This document shows positions 16,128 through 24,540 of a DNA stretch of 61,565 nucleotides, piece after piece. The stretch is from NCBI GenBank assembly GCA_900543825.1, contig UQSR01000006.1:1-61565 (forward strand), given 5' to 3'. The DNA is from an uncultured Mycoplasmatota bacterium. GTDB taxonomy: Bacteria; Bacillota_I; Bacilli_A; RF39; UBA660. The notes beneath the pieces were generated by a model. The model was not told where the DNA came from. It saw only the letters and a list, made by a program, of their open reading frames with translations, and did not search any database. How positions within the stretch are numbered: the stretch's first letter is position 1; each line of letters starts with the position of its first letter. The position numbers and the translations under genes are program-made.

Positions 16128-17885
16128 ATGTTTAAAGAAATTGTGGCAATTAGTAAGAATTATGCTATTGTTAAAATAGATAGTGTAATTAATGATGATT
16201 TATTGAACTTGAATGTTGTTTTTGAAGAAGAAAATAAGAAAATATTAGGAGAAATTGAAGAAGTTGCTAATAATGAAATTAAAATAAACTTTTTGGGTGA
16301 ATTCCATGGTGATAAATTTTATGATGGTATTATTAGAAAACCTAGTACTACCGCTAAAATAAGAATTATTAATGCTAATGAGCTTGCAGAACTTACTGGT
16401 TATAATGATCCTAAAGCTATGCTACTTGGATTGTCTCCATTATATAATGATAGCCCTGTTAAAGTTAATATAGATGACATGTGGAGTAATCATAGTGCTA
16501 TTTTTGGTAATACTGGTTCTGGTAAAACTTATGGTGTTGCTAGACTTGTTCAAAATCTTTTTACAATGCCAAATTATATTCCTTTTAATAGTGTGCTTTT
16601 TATATTTAATAATACTGATGAGTATGATAATGCTTTTAACTCTATAAGTAATTTTAATTTTAATTTTAATTATAAACTTTATACTACTAATCTAGAAAAG
16701 AAAGACAATATATTAAAATTACCATTATGGCTTTTATCAGTAGATGATTATGCAAATTTACTTGATGTTACTGAATATACACAAATTATGATAATAGAAA
16801 AAATGCTTACATATGTATCTTTGTTTGCTAAAAATGATGAAGAGGCAAATAGATATAAAAATCATTTGATTGCTAGTGCAATTGTTTCTGTTATGTATTC
16901 TAATCAAGTATCCGCTAGAATTAGAGATCAAATCTTTTCTATTTTGACTGATTGTCACACTAAAGAACTTAATTTGGATGTAGAAGTTCCAGGAGTCGGC
17001 TATACTAGACAATTTAGAAAATGTTTTGATATTGACAGTCAAGGACAATTTGTTGAAAGAATTTTGATTACTGAGTATATCAACAAGTTTGTTGATAATA
17101 AAACTAAATGGGTAGAAGAATATACACCTACATATTTTACGCTTGAAGATCTTGAAGTTGCTCTTAACTTTACTTTAATTTCTGAAGGTTTATTGCTTAA
17201 TGAGAAATCTTATGCTGAAGCTACTGCATTAAAGGTTAAATTACATACTATTGCTAATAGTTTATTAAAGAAGTATTTTGAATGTGATAAATTTATTACT
17301 GCTAGTGAGTTTATATCTAGTCTTATATTAGTTGATAATAATAAGAGGGCACAAATTATTAACTTTGTTTTAGAAGATGTTGACGATAGGTTTGCTAAAG
17401 CTCTTGTTAAAATTTACTCGAGAATTATATTTATGTTTATGAAAGGACTTCCTACTAGAGGCTCTATGCCTGTTCACTTAATGTTGGAAGAAGCACATAG
17501 ATATGTACAAAAGGATAATGATATTAATATACTTGGATATAATATATTTGAAAGAATTGCCAAAGAAGGTAGAAAATTCGGTGTTGTAATTGACCTTATT
17601 ACACAGAGACCAACTGAACTTTCTGAAACTGTTTTATCACAATGTAGTAATTTCCTTATATTTAAAATTAACCATCCTAGTGACTTGGAATATATTGAAA
17701 AAATGGTTCCAAATATCAGTAGTGATGTTATTGAAAAGCAAAAGTCTCTTCAATCTGGTACTTGTGTTGCTTTTGGTAAAATGATGAAAATACCTATGAT
17801 TGTTAAATTACCTTTACCAGATCCTACCCCTATGAGTTCTAATGCTAGTATATTTAATAAATGGATGATACAGTGGAAAAGTTAA
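16128..17885 (+). CDS. HerA-like hexameric ATPase (DUF87)
   Basis: 585 residues. The N-terminal about 80 residues form a beta-rich HAS-barrel-like domain. A HerA/FtsK-type ATPase core follows with Walker A FGNTGSGKTYG near 127-136, Walker B HLMLEEAHRYVQ, and the sensor segment VVIDLITQRPTELSETVLSQ. HerA proteins translocate DNA, usually with a NurA nuclease; no NurA or Sir2-type partner gene is adjacent. The gene ends directly at a terminator that borders the DnaA boxes of oriC. Its position next to dnaA is not part of the B. subtilis layout. Function in this lineage unknown; a role in end processing or chromosome handling is only a guess. Confidence 0.82.
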   Translation: MFKEIVAISKNYAIVKIDSVINDDLLNLNVVFEEENKKILGEIEEVANNEIKINFLGEFHGDKFYDGIIRKPSTTAKIRIINANELAELTGYNDPKAMLLGLSPLYNDSPVKVNIDDMWSNHSAIFGNTGSGKTYGVARLVQNLFTMPNYIPFNSVLFIFNNTDEYDNAFNSISNFNFNFNYKLYTTNLEKKDNILKLPLWLLSVDDYANLLDVTEYTQIMIIEKMLTYVSLFAKNDEEANRYKNHLIASAIVSVMYSNQVSARIRDQIFSILTDCHTKELNLDVEVPGVGYTRQFRKCFDIDSQGQFVERILITEYINKFVDNKTKWVEEYTPTYFTLEDLEVALNFTLISEGLLLNEKSYAEATALKVKLHTIANSLLKKYFECDKFITASEFISSLILVDNNKRAQIINFVLEDVDDRFAKALVKIYSRIIFMFMKGLPTRGSMPVHLMLEEAHRYVQKDNDINILGYNIFERIAKEGRKFGVVIDLITQRPTELSETVLSQCSNFLIFKINHPSDLEYIEKMVPNISSDVIEKQKSLQSGTCVAFGKMMKIPMIVKLPLPDPTPMSSNASIFNKWMIQWKS

Positions 17886-17891
17886 TCTATC

Positions 17892-17920
17892 AAAGCCTTA
17901 TAAAATAAGGCTTTTTTTAT
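17892..17920 (+). terminator. terminator of the HerA-like gene
   Basis: AAAGCCTTA (17892-17900) pairs with TAAGGCTTT (17906-17914), followed by a T run. It shields oriC from read-through. Confidence 0.85.
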
Positions 17921-18110
17921 TTGTCAACAATATCAACAGGTATGTTGATAACTATTGTGTAAACTGTTAATAACAAAAAATGTCGAAATTTGTTGAAAAG
18001 TGTTTAAAAACCTTTATTTATATGTTATTATATTGTTGAAAAACTGTTAATAACATGTTATTTTATCTGTTAATTATAAATTTATACTAGACAAATTTTG
18101 ATTTTGAGAT
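17921..18110. other. oriC, upstream DnaA-box cluster and AT-rich region
   Basis: At least seven 9-mers related to the DnaA box occur before dnaA: TTGTCAACA 17921, ATATCAACA 17930, TGTTGATAA 17943, TGTTAATAA 17965, TGTTGAAAA 17991, TGTTGAAAA 18034, TGTTAATAA 18045. The common core is TTWTCAACA (or complement) rather than the classical TTATCCACA. A very AT-rich stretch follows (18055-18105). No gene in this interval. Confidence 0.85.
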
Positions 18111-18115
18111 ATAAT
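18088..18115 (+). promoter_or_regulatory. dnaA promoter
   Basis: -35 TAGACA at 18088-18093, 16-bp spacer, -10 TATAAT at 18110-18115, downstream of the DnaA boxes, which fits autoregulation by DnaA. Confidence 0.6.
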
Positions 18116-18151
18116 AATTGTAATGGGAACTTGAAGTAAGGAGGTTTTGCG

Positions 18152-19519
18152 ATGAATACAGATATACTTTGGAACAATTTTCTTGATAAAATAAAAGATC
18201 GCATATCTCCTTTATCTTATGATACTTGGTTTAAAGATACTAAATTATATAAAATAGATAAGAGTACCGCTATTATAGAAGTACCAATGATTTTACATAA
18301 AAAACATTTAGAAGAAAATTATTTGGATGAAATTGAAGAAATATTTAATTCTATCACTGGTACTAATTTTAACTTTAAATTTAAACTAGAAAGTGAATTG
18401 TTGGATGAAGAAAAAAATATTAAAAACGAAGCAACAACTACTGTGGAAACTACAGGTGTTCCTTATCATAGTAATATTAGTGCTAATTTAAAGGCAGAGT
18501 ATACATTTGATAGTTTTATCGTTGGAGATTCAAATCGGTTTGCTTTTACCGCTGCGAGAGCAGTAGCAGAAAAACCTGGTAAAGCTTATAATCCTTTATT
18601 TTTATATGGTAAAAGTGGTCTGGGTAAAACTCATTTGATGCATGCTATTGGCAATTATATTTTAGAAAATTCTAATAAAAAAGTATTATACGTATCTAGT
18701 GAACAATTTGTTAATGATTATATTTATGCAGTTAGAAATAATGATAAAAATAATTTTGATAAAATTGATTCATTTAAGGATAAATATAGAAATATAGACG
18801 TTTTAATTATTGATGATATACAATTTTTAGGATCCGCTACTAAAGGACAAGAAGAATTTTTTCATACATTTAATCAATTACATGATTCTAATAAACAGAT
18901 TATTATCGCTTCAGACAGATCTGTGGATGATTTAAAAATGTTAGAAGATAGGTTAATTACTAGATTTAATTGGGGACTTACTGCTAATATTACACCACCT
19001 GATTTTGATTTGAGGGTTAATATTATTAGAAAGAAAATATCACATCAGGAGGCAGCTAAGGATATTCCTAATGAGGTCATTGAATATATAGCTAATATTA
19101 ATGACTCTGATGTAAGACAACTTGAAGGTGCTATTACTAGAGTTTTTGCCTATGCATCTATGATGAATAGAGGAATCATTACATTAGATATTGCAATTGA
19201 TGCCTTGAAAGATAAGGCTTCGGAGAAAAGCGTATATAAAAATGATGTACATAGAATTCAAAGAATTGTTTGCGAGTATTTTAAAATTGATATTGAGGAA
19301 CTGAAGGGTAAAAAAAGAAGTAAAGATATTAATTATCCACGACAAATTGCTATTTACCTATGTAGAATTATGACTAATGAGTCATTTCCTAAAATGGGGA
19401 CATACTTTGGAGGTAGAGATCACTCAACAATAATATCTGCTTATCAAAGAATTGAGCGAGATTTGAAGACAAATACACAACTGCAAACGGTAATAAATGA
19501 ATTAAAAAATAAGATATAG
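18152..19519 (+). CDS. dnaA: chromosomal replication initiator DnaA
   Basis: 455 residues. Domain I (1-85) begins ILWNNFLDKIKDRISPLSYD; a short linker follows; the AAA+ core has Walker A GKSGLGKTH near 153-161 and Walker B VLIIDDIQFLG; domain IV ends with the DNA-binding signature GGRDHSTI near 425. A strong AAGGAGG lies 7 bp before the ATG. DnaA boxes flank the gene on both sides, giving a bipartite origin as in B. subtilis. Three copies of CCGCT occur in the gene on the + strand, the same orientation as to its left. Confidence 0.98.
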   Translation: MNTDILWNNFLDKIKDRISPLSYDTWFKDTKLYKIDKSTAIIEVPMILHKKHLEENYLDEIEEIFNSITGTNFNFKFKLESELLDEEKNIKNEATTTVETTGVPYHSNISANLKAEYTFDSFIVGDSNRFAFTAARAVAEKPGKAYNPLFLYGKSGLGKTHLMHAIGNYILENSNKKVLYVSSEQFVNDYIYAVRNNDKNNFDKIDSFKDKYRNIDVLIIDDIQFLGSATKGQEEFFHTFNQLHDSNKQIIIASDRSVDDLKMLEDRLITRFNWGLTANITPPDFDLRVNIIRKKISHQEAAKDIPNEVIEYIANINDSDVRQLEGAITRVFAYASMMNRGIITLDIAIDALKDKASEKSVYKNDVHRIQRIVCEYFKIDIEELKGKKRSKDINYPRQIAIYLCRIMTNESFPKMGTYFGGRDHSTIISAYQRIERDLKTNTQLQTVINELKNKI

Positions 19520-19534
19520 TTGATAAATACAATA

Positions 19535-19608
19535 CTATCAACATATGTTGTTGATAAAAAAAGCCTTAAAAATAAAGAAATATTATGTAGATTTACACAA
19601 TATCAACA
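19535..19608. other. oriC, dnaA-dnaN DnaA-box cluster
   Basis: CTATCAACA 19535-19543, TGTTGATAA 19549-19557 (inverted pair) and ATATCAACA 19600-19608. The last box lies just in front of a TATAAT at 19610-19615 that probably serves dnaN, so DnaA binding there could regulate dnaN. Confidence 0.75.
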
Positions 19609-19652
19609 GTATAATAATTATAATAATATAATAAAAGAAAGAGGATGATAAA

Positions 19653-20768
19653 ATGAAATTTATAGTAAAAAAAGAAATATTATTAGAAAGTTTGAATAAT
19701 ACTGCTAGAGCAATATCCACAAAGAATTTAATACCTATATTAACTGGTATTAAATTTGATTTGAAAGATGATGGTCTATATTTATATGCAAGTGATACTG
19801 ATGTATCTATTAGATCTTTTATACCTAAAAGTGAACTTACTAGTTTAGATGAAGTTGGTAGTATTGTTATAGGTGGTAAATACATTGTTGAAATAGTTAG
19901 AAAGTTACCTAATACTGATATATCTATTGAAGTTATTGATGGTTATAAATTAATAATCAGTACCGATAATACAGAATTTAATTTGAACGGTATTAATCCA
20001 GATGAATTTCCTAATTTGGATTTAGATGAAACGAAGGAACCTATTGTTATAAATAATGGATTATTTAAAGATATTATTAATCAAACTGTTTTTGCTATTT
20101 CACAAAGTGAAACAAGACCTTTATTAACCGGTATTAATTTTAGAATTTTAAATAATACCTTAGAAGTTTTGGCTACTGATTCTTACAGATTAGCGCGAAA
20201 GGTTGTTAATATTGATCATAGTATTGAAAATGAAATAAACATTGTTATTCCAGGTAAAAACTTGATTGAACTTACTAAAATGTTAGATGATGATACTGCT
20301 AGTGTTGAACTTCATTTATTTAGTAATAAGGTATTATTTAAATATAAGAATATAGTATTTTTATCAAGACTTTTGAGTGGAACTTATCCTACTACTTCAA
20401 ATATTATTCCTAAAGATTTTTATATTGAACTTGAATGTTCTTTTGATGATTTGTTTAATATGATAGATAGGGCATCTTTGTTGACTTCTGATAGAGAAAA
20501 AAATACTATAAAGCTTTCTCTTAATAAAGATGAACTTATGATTTCTTCTAATTCTCCTGAAATTGGTAAAGTAGAGGAAAAAATATCTGTTTCTTCTGAT
20601 AAAGATATTAATATTGCTTTTAGTTCTAAGTTTATGTTGGATGCAATAAAAAGTTTTAATAAAGAAAAAATTATTCTTTGTATGAATAATGATAGTTCTC
20701 CAATTGTTATAAAATGTAGTGATGATGAATCATTAATACAATTAGTTCTTCCTATAAAGACATGTTAA
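19653..20768 (+). CDS. dnaN: DNA polymerase III sliding clamp (beta)
   Basis: 371 residues, the normal length for a clamp with three repeated domains. It begins MKFIVKKEILLESLNNTARA, with TDVSIRSFIP in domain I, RPLLTGINF and ATDSYRLAR in domain II, and the C-terminal LVLPIKTC matching the family's LIxPxR-type end. Ring-shaped processivity factor for PolC and partner of repair proteins. AGAGGATGAT precedes the ATG. Own terminator follows directly. Confidence 0.97.
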   Translation: MKFIVKKEILLESLNNTARAISTKNLIPILTGIKFDLKDDGLYLYASDTDVSIRSFIPKSELTSLDEVGSIVIGGKYIVEIVRKLPNTDISIEVIDGYKLIISTDNTEFNLNGINPDEFPNLDLDETKEPIVINNGLFKDIINQTVFAISQSETRPLLTGINFRILNNTLEVLATDSYRLARKVVNIDHSIENEINIVIPGKNLIELTKMLDDDTASVELHLFSNKVLFKYKNIVFLSRLLSGTYPTTSNIIPKDFYIELECSFDDLFNMIDRASLLTSDREKNTIKLSLNKDELMISSNSPEIGKVEEKISVSSDKDINIAFSSKFMLDAIKSFNKEKIILCMNNDSSPIVIKCSDDESLIQLVLPIKTC

Positions 20769-20771
20769 TGT

Positions 20772-20797
20772 AACTCTCAAATTGAGAGTTTTTTTAA
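20772..20797 (+). terminator. dnaN terminator
   Basis: AACTCTCAA (20772-20780) and TTGAGAGTT (20782-20790), followed by TTTTTAATTTT. Confidence 0.85.
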
Positions 20798-20807
20798 TTT
20801 TTTATTC

Positions 20808-20840
20808 TTTTCGACAAAATTCAACAAATTTCGACAAATA
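20808..20840. promoter_or_regulatory. three 10-bp-phased DnaA-like repeats before comK
   Basis: TTTTCGACA at 20808, AATTCAACA at 20818 and ATTTCGACA at 20828 repeat with an exact 10-bp step. The 17-mer TTCAACAAATTTCGACA formed here is also present, inverted, inside the oriC cluster (about 17982-17998). Confidence 0.55.
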
Positions 20841-20892
20841 TTTGTGCTTTAATATGTCTTACATATTTTTATATGTGGAAAGGGGGATTTTT

Positions 20893-21351
20893 GTGGAGGG
20901 GTATATTTTAAATAGTGATGTTTTATGTTTTACACAGGATATAGATGATGAAAAGAAAGTTTTAATTGTCGAAAAGAATAAAAAATTTAATATTGATGCT
21001 GATTGTTTTAAATTTATTAAAAAATGTTGCATGGTATATGGACATTCATATACTATGCAGAGGCAATTTGTTATTGATATTTTCAATTATTATATTAAAA
21101 CACCTATTATTGTATCTGATTATAATATGATTATTTTCTTTCCGACTGCAGCACCTAATTCTAAGGAATGTATATGGATTTCATATAATAATATTGATAG
21201 GTATGTTAAAGAAAAAGATTATACTAAAATCTTTTTTAAAGGTGGAAAAGTTATTAATATTAGTACTTCTTTTAGTACTATTGATAGTCAGATTACTAAA
21301 TGTATTAAAATAGAAAAATATTTAACTACTAAAAGGTATGCAAACTGTTGA
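20893..21351 (+). CDS. comK: ComK-like competence transcription factor
   Basis: 152 residues from GTG at 20893, which has AGGGGG 6 bp upstream; the longer open frame from 20782 starts inside the repeat region and has no ribosome site. Alignable to ComK by eye: CCMVYGHSYTMQRQ (ComK RFFGSSYAGRK), TPIIVSDYNMIIFFPT (PPIMVDPSNQIFLFPT), CIWISYNNIDRY (CGWISHVHV), then FKGGKVINISTSFSTIDSQI (FSNGKTMELPISYNSFENQV). ComK is a DNA-binding activator of DNA-uptake genes in Bacilli. It is shorter than the 192-residue B. subtilis protein, lacking the C-terminal tail. Location between dnaN and recF is unusual. Confidence 0.75.
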   Translation: MEGYILNSDVLCFTQDIDDEKKVLIVEKNKKFNIDADCFKFIKKCCMVYGHSYTMQRQFVIDIFNYYIKTPIIVSDYNMIIFFPTAAPNSKECIWISYNNIDRYVKEKDYTKIFFKGGKVINISTSFSTIDSQITKCIKIEKYLTTKRYANC

Positions 21352-21458
21352 TTTTAAAGGGAAAAAGATATAAAAAATTTCTTCTTTTTCTTTTTCTTTT
21401 TTGTTTTTTGTGGTATAATTATATGTGTATAGGAGTACGTAATTTGGAAAAAGGTGAA

Positions 21459-21494
21459 ATGATGGGCAAAAAAATGGTTTTAAAATGCGAATAA
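21459..21494 (+). CDS. possible 11-codon leader ORF overlapping recF
   Basis: AAGGTGAA precedes ATGATG, which opens MMGKKMVLKCE and stops at 21492-21494, ten bases inside recF in another frame. The recF ATG itself has no ribosome site, so recF may be translated by coupling to this short ORF. A TATAAT at 21414-21419 is the likely promoter -10. Confidence 0.45.
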   Translation: MMGKKMVLKCE

Positions 21495-22594
21495 AAAATA
21501 TTGAACTTAAAAATTATAGAAATTATGATAATTTGAATATTAATTTTAATGATAATTTAAATATTATAATTGGTGATAACGCTCAAGGAAAAACTAATTT
21601 ACTCGAATCTATTTATGTACTTGCTGTTACAAAATCTTTTTTATCTAATAATGATAAATCTATTATTAAGTTTAATAATCATTATACGAAAATTAATGGG
21701 TTAATAGAAGGAAAATATAATGTTAATACTCTTGAGCTTTTGATTAATGATAATGGTAAATGTGTTAAAATAAATAATAAAGAGATTAAAAAATTAAGTG
21801 ATTATATTTCTAATATGAATGTTATTATATTTAGTTCTAATGATATTGTAATATTTAAGGATAGTCCTTCTTCTAGAAGAAAATATTTTAACATTCAAAT
21901 TAGTCAAATTAATAAGAATTATCTTAAGTATTTGAATGATTATAATGTTATTTTACGACAAAGAAATGAATTTTTAAAAATATTAGATATAAAGAAAGAA
22001 AATGATATTAAATATTTTGATATTCTTACTGATAAGTATGTTGATTTGGCTACTGATATTTCAAGATATCGTAATAAATATATTAATGATATTAACTCTT
22101 ATTTAGATGATATATTTAGATTTATTACTGGTATGAGTGGTCTTAGTATTAATTATATTTCAAATATTAATTATTCTGATGATTTTGATAAAAATATATT
22201 GAAAAAGAAAATTAAGGATAATTTTGATAGAGAAATTCAGTATAAAACAACTTTGTTTGGTCCTAACCGTGATGATTTTGTTTTTATGCTTAATGGTAAA
22301 AATTTATCATCATTTGGTAGTCAAGGACAAATTAGAAGTGCAGTTTTATCACTTAAATTAGCTGAGGTTAAATTGTTTTATGAGATGACTAATGATGAAC
22401 CAATTCTTTTACTTGATGATATATTTAGTGAACTTGATATAAGAAAAAGAAATAATGTATTAAAATATTTAAATAATGATATTCAAACAATTATAACTAC
22501 TACTGATATAGAAAATATAGATAAAACTATAAGAGAAAAAGCTAATGTTTATAATATAGAAAATGGTAAAATTATTTCCCGGGAAATAATTTGA
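21485..22594 (+). CDS. recF: recombination mediator RecF
   Basis: 369 residues of the SMC-like RecF family, which loads RecA at gaps with RecO and RecR. Walker A is GDNAQGKTNLLES near residue 30, the ABC signature FGSQGQIRSAVLSL near 280, and Walker B PILLLDDIFSELD near 305. ATG at 21485 has no ribosome site and overlaps an 11-codon ORF. The last codons (GKIISREII) lie within a 24-bp palindrome containing a Noc site, and the gene ends at TGA. gyrB follows 19 bp later. The yaaA gene that lies between dnaN and recF in B. subtilis is absent. Confidence 0.95.
   Translation: MRIKNIELKNYRNYDNLNINFNDNLNIIIGDNAQGKTNLLESIYVLAVTKSFLSNNDKSIIKFNNHYTKINGLIEGKYNVNTLELLINDNGKCVKINNKEIKKLSDYISNMNVIIFSSNDIVIFKDSPSSRRKYFNIQISQINKNYLKYLNDYNVILRQRNEFLKILDIKKENDIKYFDILTDKYVDLATDISRYRNKYINDINSYLDDIFRFITGMSGLSINYISNINYSDDFDKNILKKKIKDNFDREIQYKTTLFGPNRDDFVFMLNGKNLSSFGSQGQIRSAVLSLKLAEVKLFYEMTNDEPILLLDDIFSELDIRKRNNVLKYLNNDIQTIITTTDIENIDKTIREKANVYNIENGKIISREII
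22574..22587. promoter_or_regulatory. Noc-binding site, copy 2
   Basis: ATTTCCCGGGAAAT inside the last codons of recF. The surrounding 24-bp palindrome (22569-22592) is identical, base for base, to the one at 8623-8646. Confidence 0.8.
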
Positions 22595-22613
22595 TGCAGG
22601 AAGGTGATAGAAA

Positions 22614-24530
22614 ATGAATAGTAATGAACATTATGATGCTTCGGATATTCAAGTATTAGAAGGACTTGAAGCAGTAAGAAAAAGACCTGGTATGTATATA
22701 GGTAGTACTAGTGAGAAAGGATTACACCATTTAGTTTGGGAAATAGTAGATAATGCTATTGATGAGGCTTTAGCAGGATATTGTGATGATATTGAGATAA
22801 CTGTTAATAAAGATGGTTCTGTTACTGTTAAGGATGATGGTAGAGGTATACCAGTCGAAATACATCCTAAGACAGGATTATCTACGGTTGAAACAGTATA
22901 TACAGTATTACATGCTGGTGGTAAATTTGGTGGTGGTGGATACAAAGTATCTGGTGGATTACATGGTGTTGGTGCATCGGTAGTTAATGCTCTTAGTAAA
23001 TGGGTTGAAGTAACTGTTTATAAAGAGGGAAAAGTTCACTATATCAAATTTGCTAATGGTGGACATACTGTGGAACCTTTAAAAGTAATAGGAGAATGTA
23101 GTGAAGATAGAACTGGTACAACAGTAACTTTTATGCCTGATGATGAAATATTTAGAGAGACTACTACTTTTAATTATGAAACATTAAAGACTAGAACTAG
23201 AGAACTTGCTTTCTTAAATAAAGGTCTTAGAATTATTCTTATGGATGATAGAACAGGAGAGAAAGATACTTTTGTTTATGAAGGTGGTATTAAAGAGTTT
23301 GTTGCTTATGTAAATAAGAATAAGACTCCTATTCATGAAGATATTGTATATGTTGAAGGCATGGAAAATGATATTTCAATTGAAGTTGCTCTTCAATATA
23401 ATGATGGATATAATGCTACTGTTTATTCTTTTGTTAATAATATTATTACTCCTGAAGGTGGTACTCATGAAGATGGTGTTAAACTTGCATTAACTAGAAT
23501 TATTAATAATTACGCTAGGGCAAATAAGATACTTAAGGATAATGACGAACCTCTTAGTGGTGATGATGTTAGAGAAGGTATAACAATGATTATATCTGCT
23601 AAAGTACCTGAACCTCAATTTGAAGGACAAACTAAGACGAAACTTGGTAATAGTGAGGTTAGAAAAGTAGCTGCTAGTATATTTGCTAAGGCTTTTGAGA
23701 GATTTTTAATGGAACATCCTAATGATGCTAAAATTATAATAGAAAAGTCGATGACTGCTGCTAGAGCCAGAGTAGCTGCTAGAAGAGCTAGAGAGTTAAC
23801 TAGAAGAAAAGGTGGACTTGAAATCACTAATTATTGGGGTAAACTTACTGATTGTTCTTCTAAAGATGCTACTATATCTGAAATGTTTATTGTAGAGGGA
23901 GATTCTGCTGCTGGTAGTGCTAAGATGGGAAGAGATCCTATTACGCAAGCTATTCTTCCTATTAGAGGTAAAATACTTAATGTAGAAAAGGCTAGATTAG
24001 ATAGAATTCTTGCTAATGAAGAAATTAGAACTATGATTACGGCTTTAGGTACTGGTATTGGTGAAGAATTTGATATATCTAAATTAAGATATTATAAGAT
24101 AATTATTATGACTGATGCTGATGTTGATGGAGCACATATTAGAACGTTATTACTTACTTTATTTTATAGATATTTTAAGCCATTAGTAGAGAATGGTCAT
24201 ATATATGCTGCTCAGCCTCCTTTATATTCAATTAAACATGGTAAAAATATTAAGTATGTACTTGATGAAGCGGAAAGAGATGAATATTTAACTACTTTAC
24301 CTGCTAATACGAAGTATGAAATTGGTAGAATGAAAGGTTTAGGAGAAATGAATCCTGAAGAACTTAGAGAGACAACAATGGGTATTGATAAGAGAATATT
24401 AAAACAAGTTACTTTGGATGATGCTATTCTTGCTGATGAAACATTCCAATTACTTATGGGTGAAGAAGTTGAACCTAGAAGAAAGTTTATCGAAGATAAT
24501 GCTTTATTTGTAGAGAATTTGGATATATAG
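22614..24530 (+). CDS. gyrB: DNA gyrase subunit B
   Basis: 638 residues, typical length. GHKL ATPase: EIVDNAIDEALAG, DDGRGIPVE, GGLHGVGASVVNALS. Transducer domain, then TOPRIM with EGDSAAGSAKMGRD and DADVDGAHIRTLLL, and the GyrA-binding C-terminus (KGLGEMNPEELRETT). With GyrA it introduces negative supercoils. AAGGTGAT precedes the ATG. Followed 7-10 bp later by gyrA in one operon with recF. Confidence 0.98.
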   Translation: MNSNEHYDASDIQVLEGLEAVRKRPGMYIGSTSEKGLHHLVWEIVDNAIDEALAGYCDDIEITVNKDGSVTVKDDGRGIPVEIHPKTGLSTVETVYTVLHAGGKFGGGGYKVSGGLHGVGASVVNALSKWVEVTVYKEGKVHYIKFANGGHTVEPLKVIGECSEDRTGTTVTFMPDDEIFRETTTFNYETLKTRTRELAFLNKGLRIILMDDRTGEKDTFVYEGGIKEFVAYVNKNKTPIHEDIVYVEGMENDISIEVALQYNDGYNATVYSFVNNIITPEGGTHEDGVKLALTRIINNYARANKILKDNDEPLSGDDVREGITMIISAKVPEPQFEGQTKTKLGNSEVRKVAASIFAKAFERFLMEHPNDAKIIIEKSMTAARARVAARRARELTRRKGGLEITNYWGKLTDCSSKDATISEMFIVEGDSAAGSAKMGRDPITQAILPIRGKILNVEKARLDRILANEEIRTMITALGTGIGEEFDISKLRYYKIIIMTDADVDGAHIRTLLLTLFYRYFKPLVENGHIYAAQPPLYSIKHGKNIKYVLDEAERDEYLTTLPANTKYEIGRMKGLGEMNPEELRETTMGIDKRILKQVTLDDAILADETFQLLMGEEVEPRRKFIEDNALFVENLDI

Positions 24531-24540
24531 GAGGTTTATG

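Noticed and set aside
20782..20892. N-terminal extension of the ComK-like protein
   Set aside because: The extended frame crosses the dnaN terminator tail and the DnaA-like repeats and lacks a ribosome site; GTG at 20893 has a strong one.
22590..22594. Mollicutes code with TGA as Trp
   Set aside because: recF, clpC-like, trmN6, the LtaS-family gene and the 54-aa ORF all end properly at TGA, and Trp positions use TGG.
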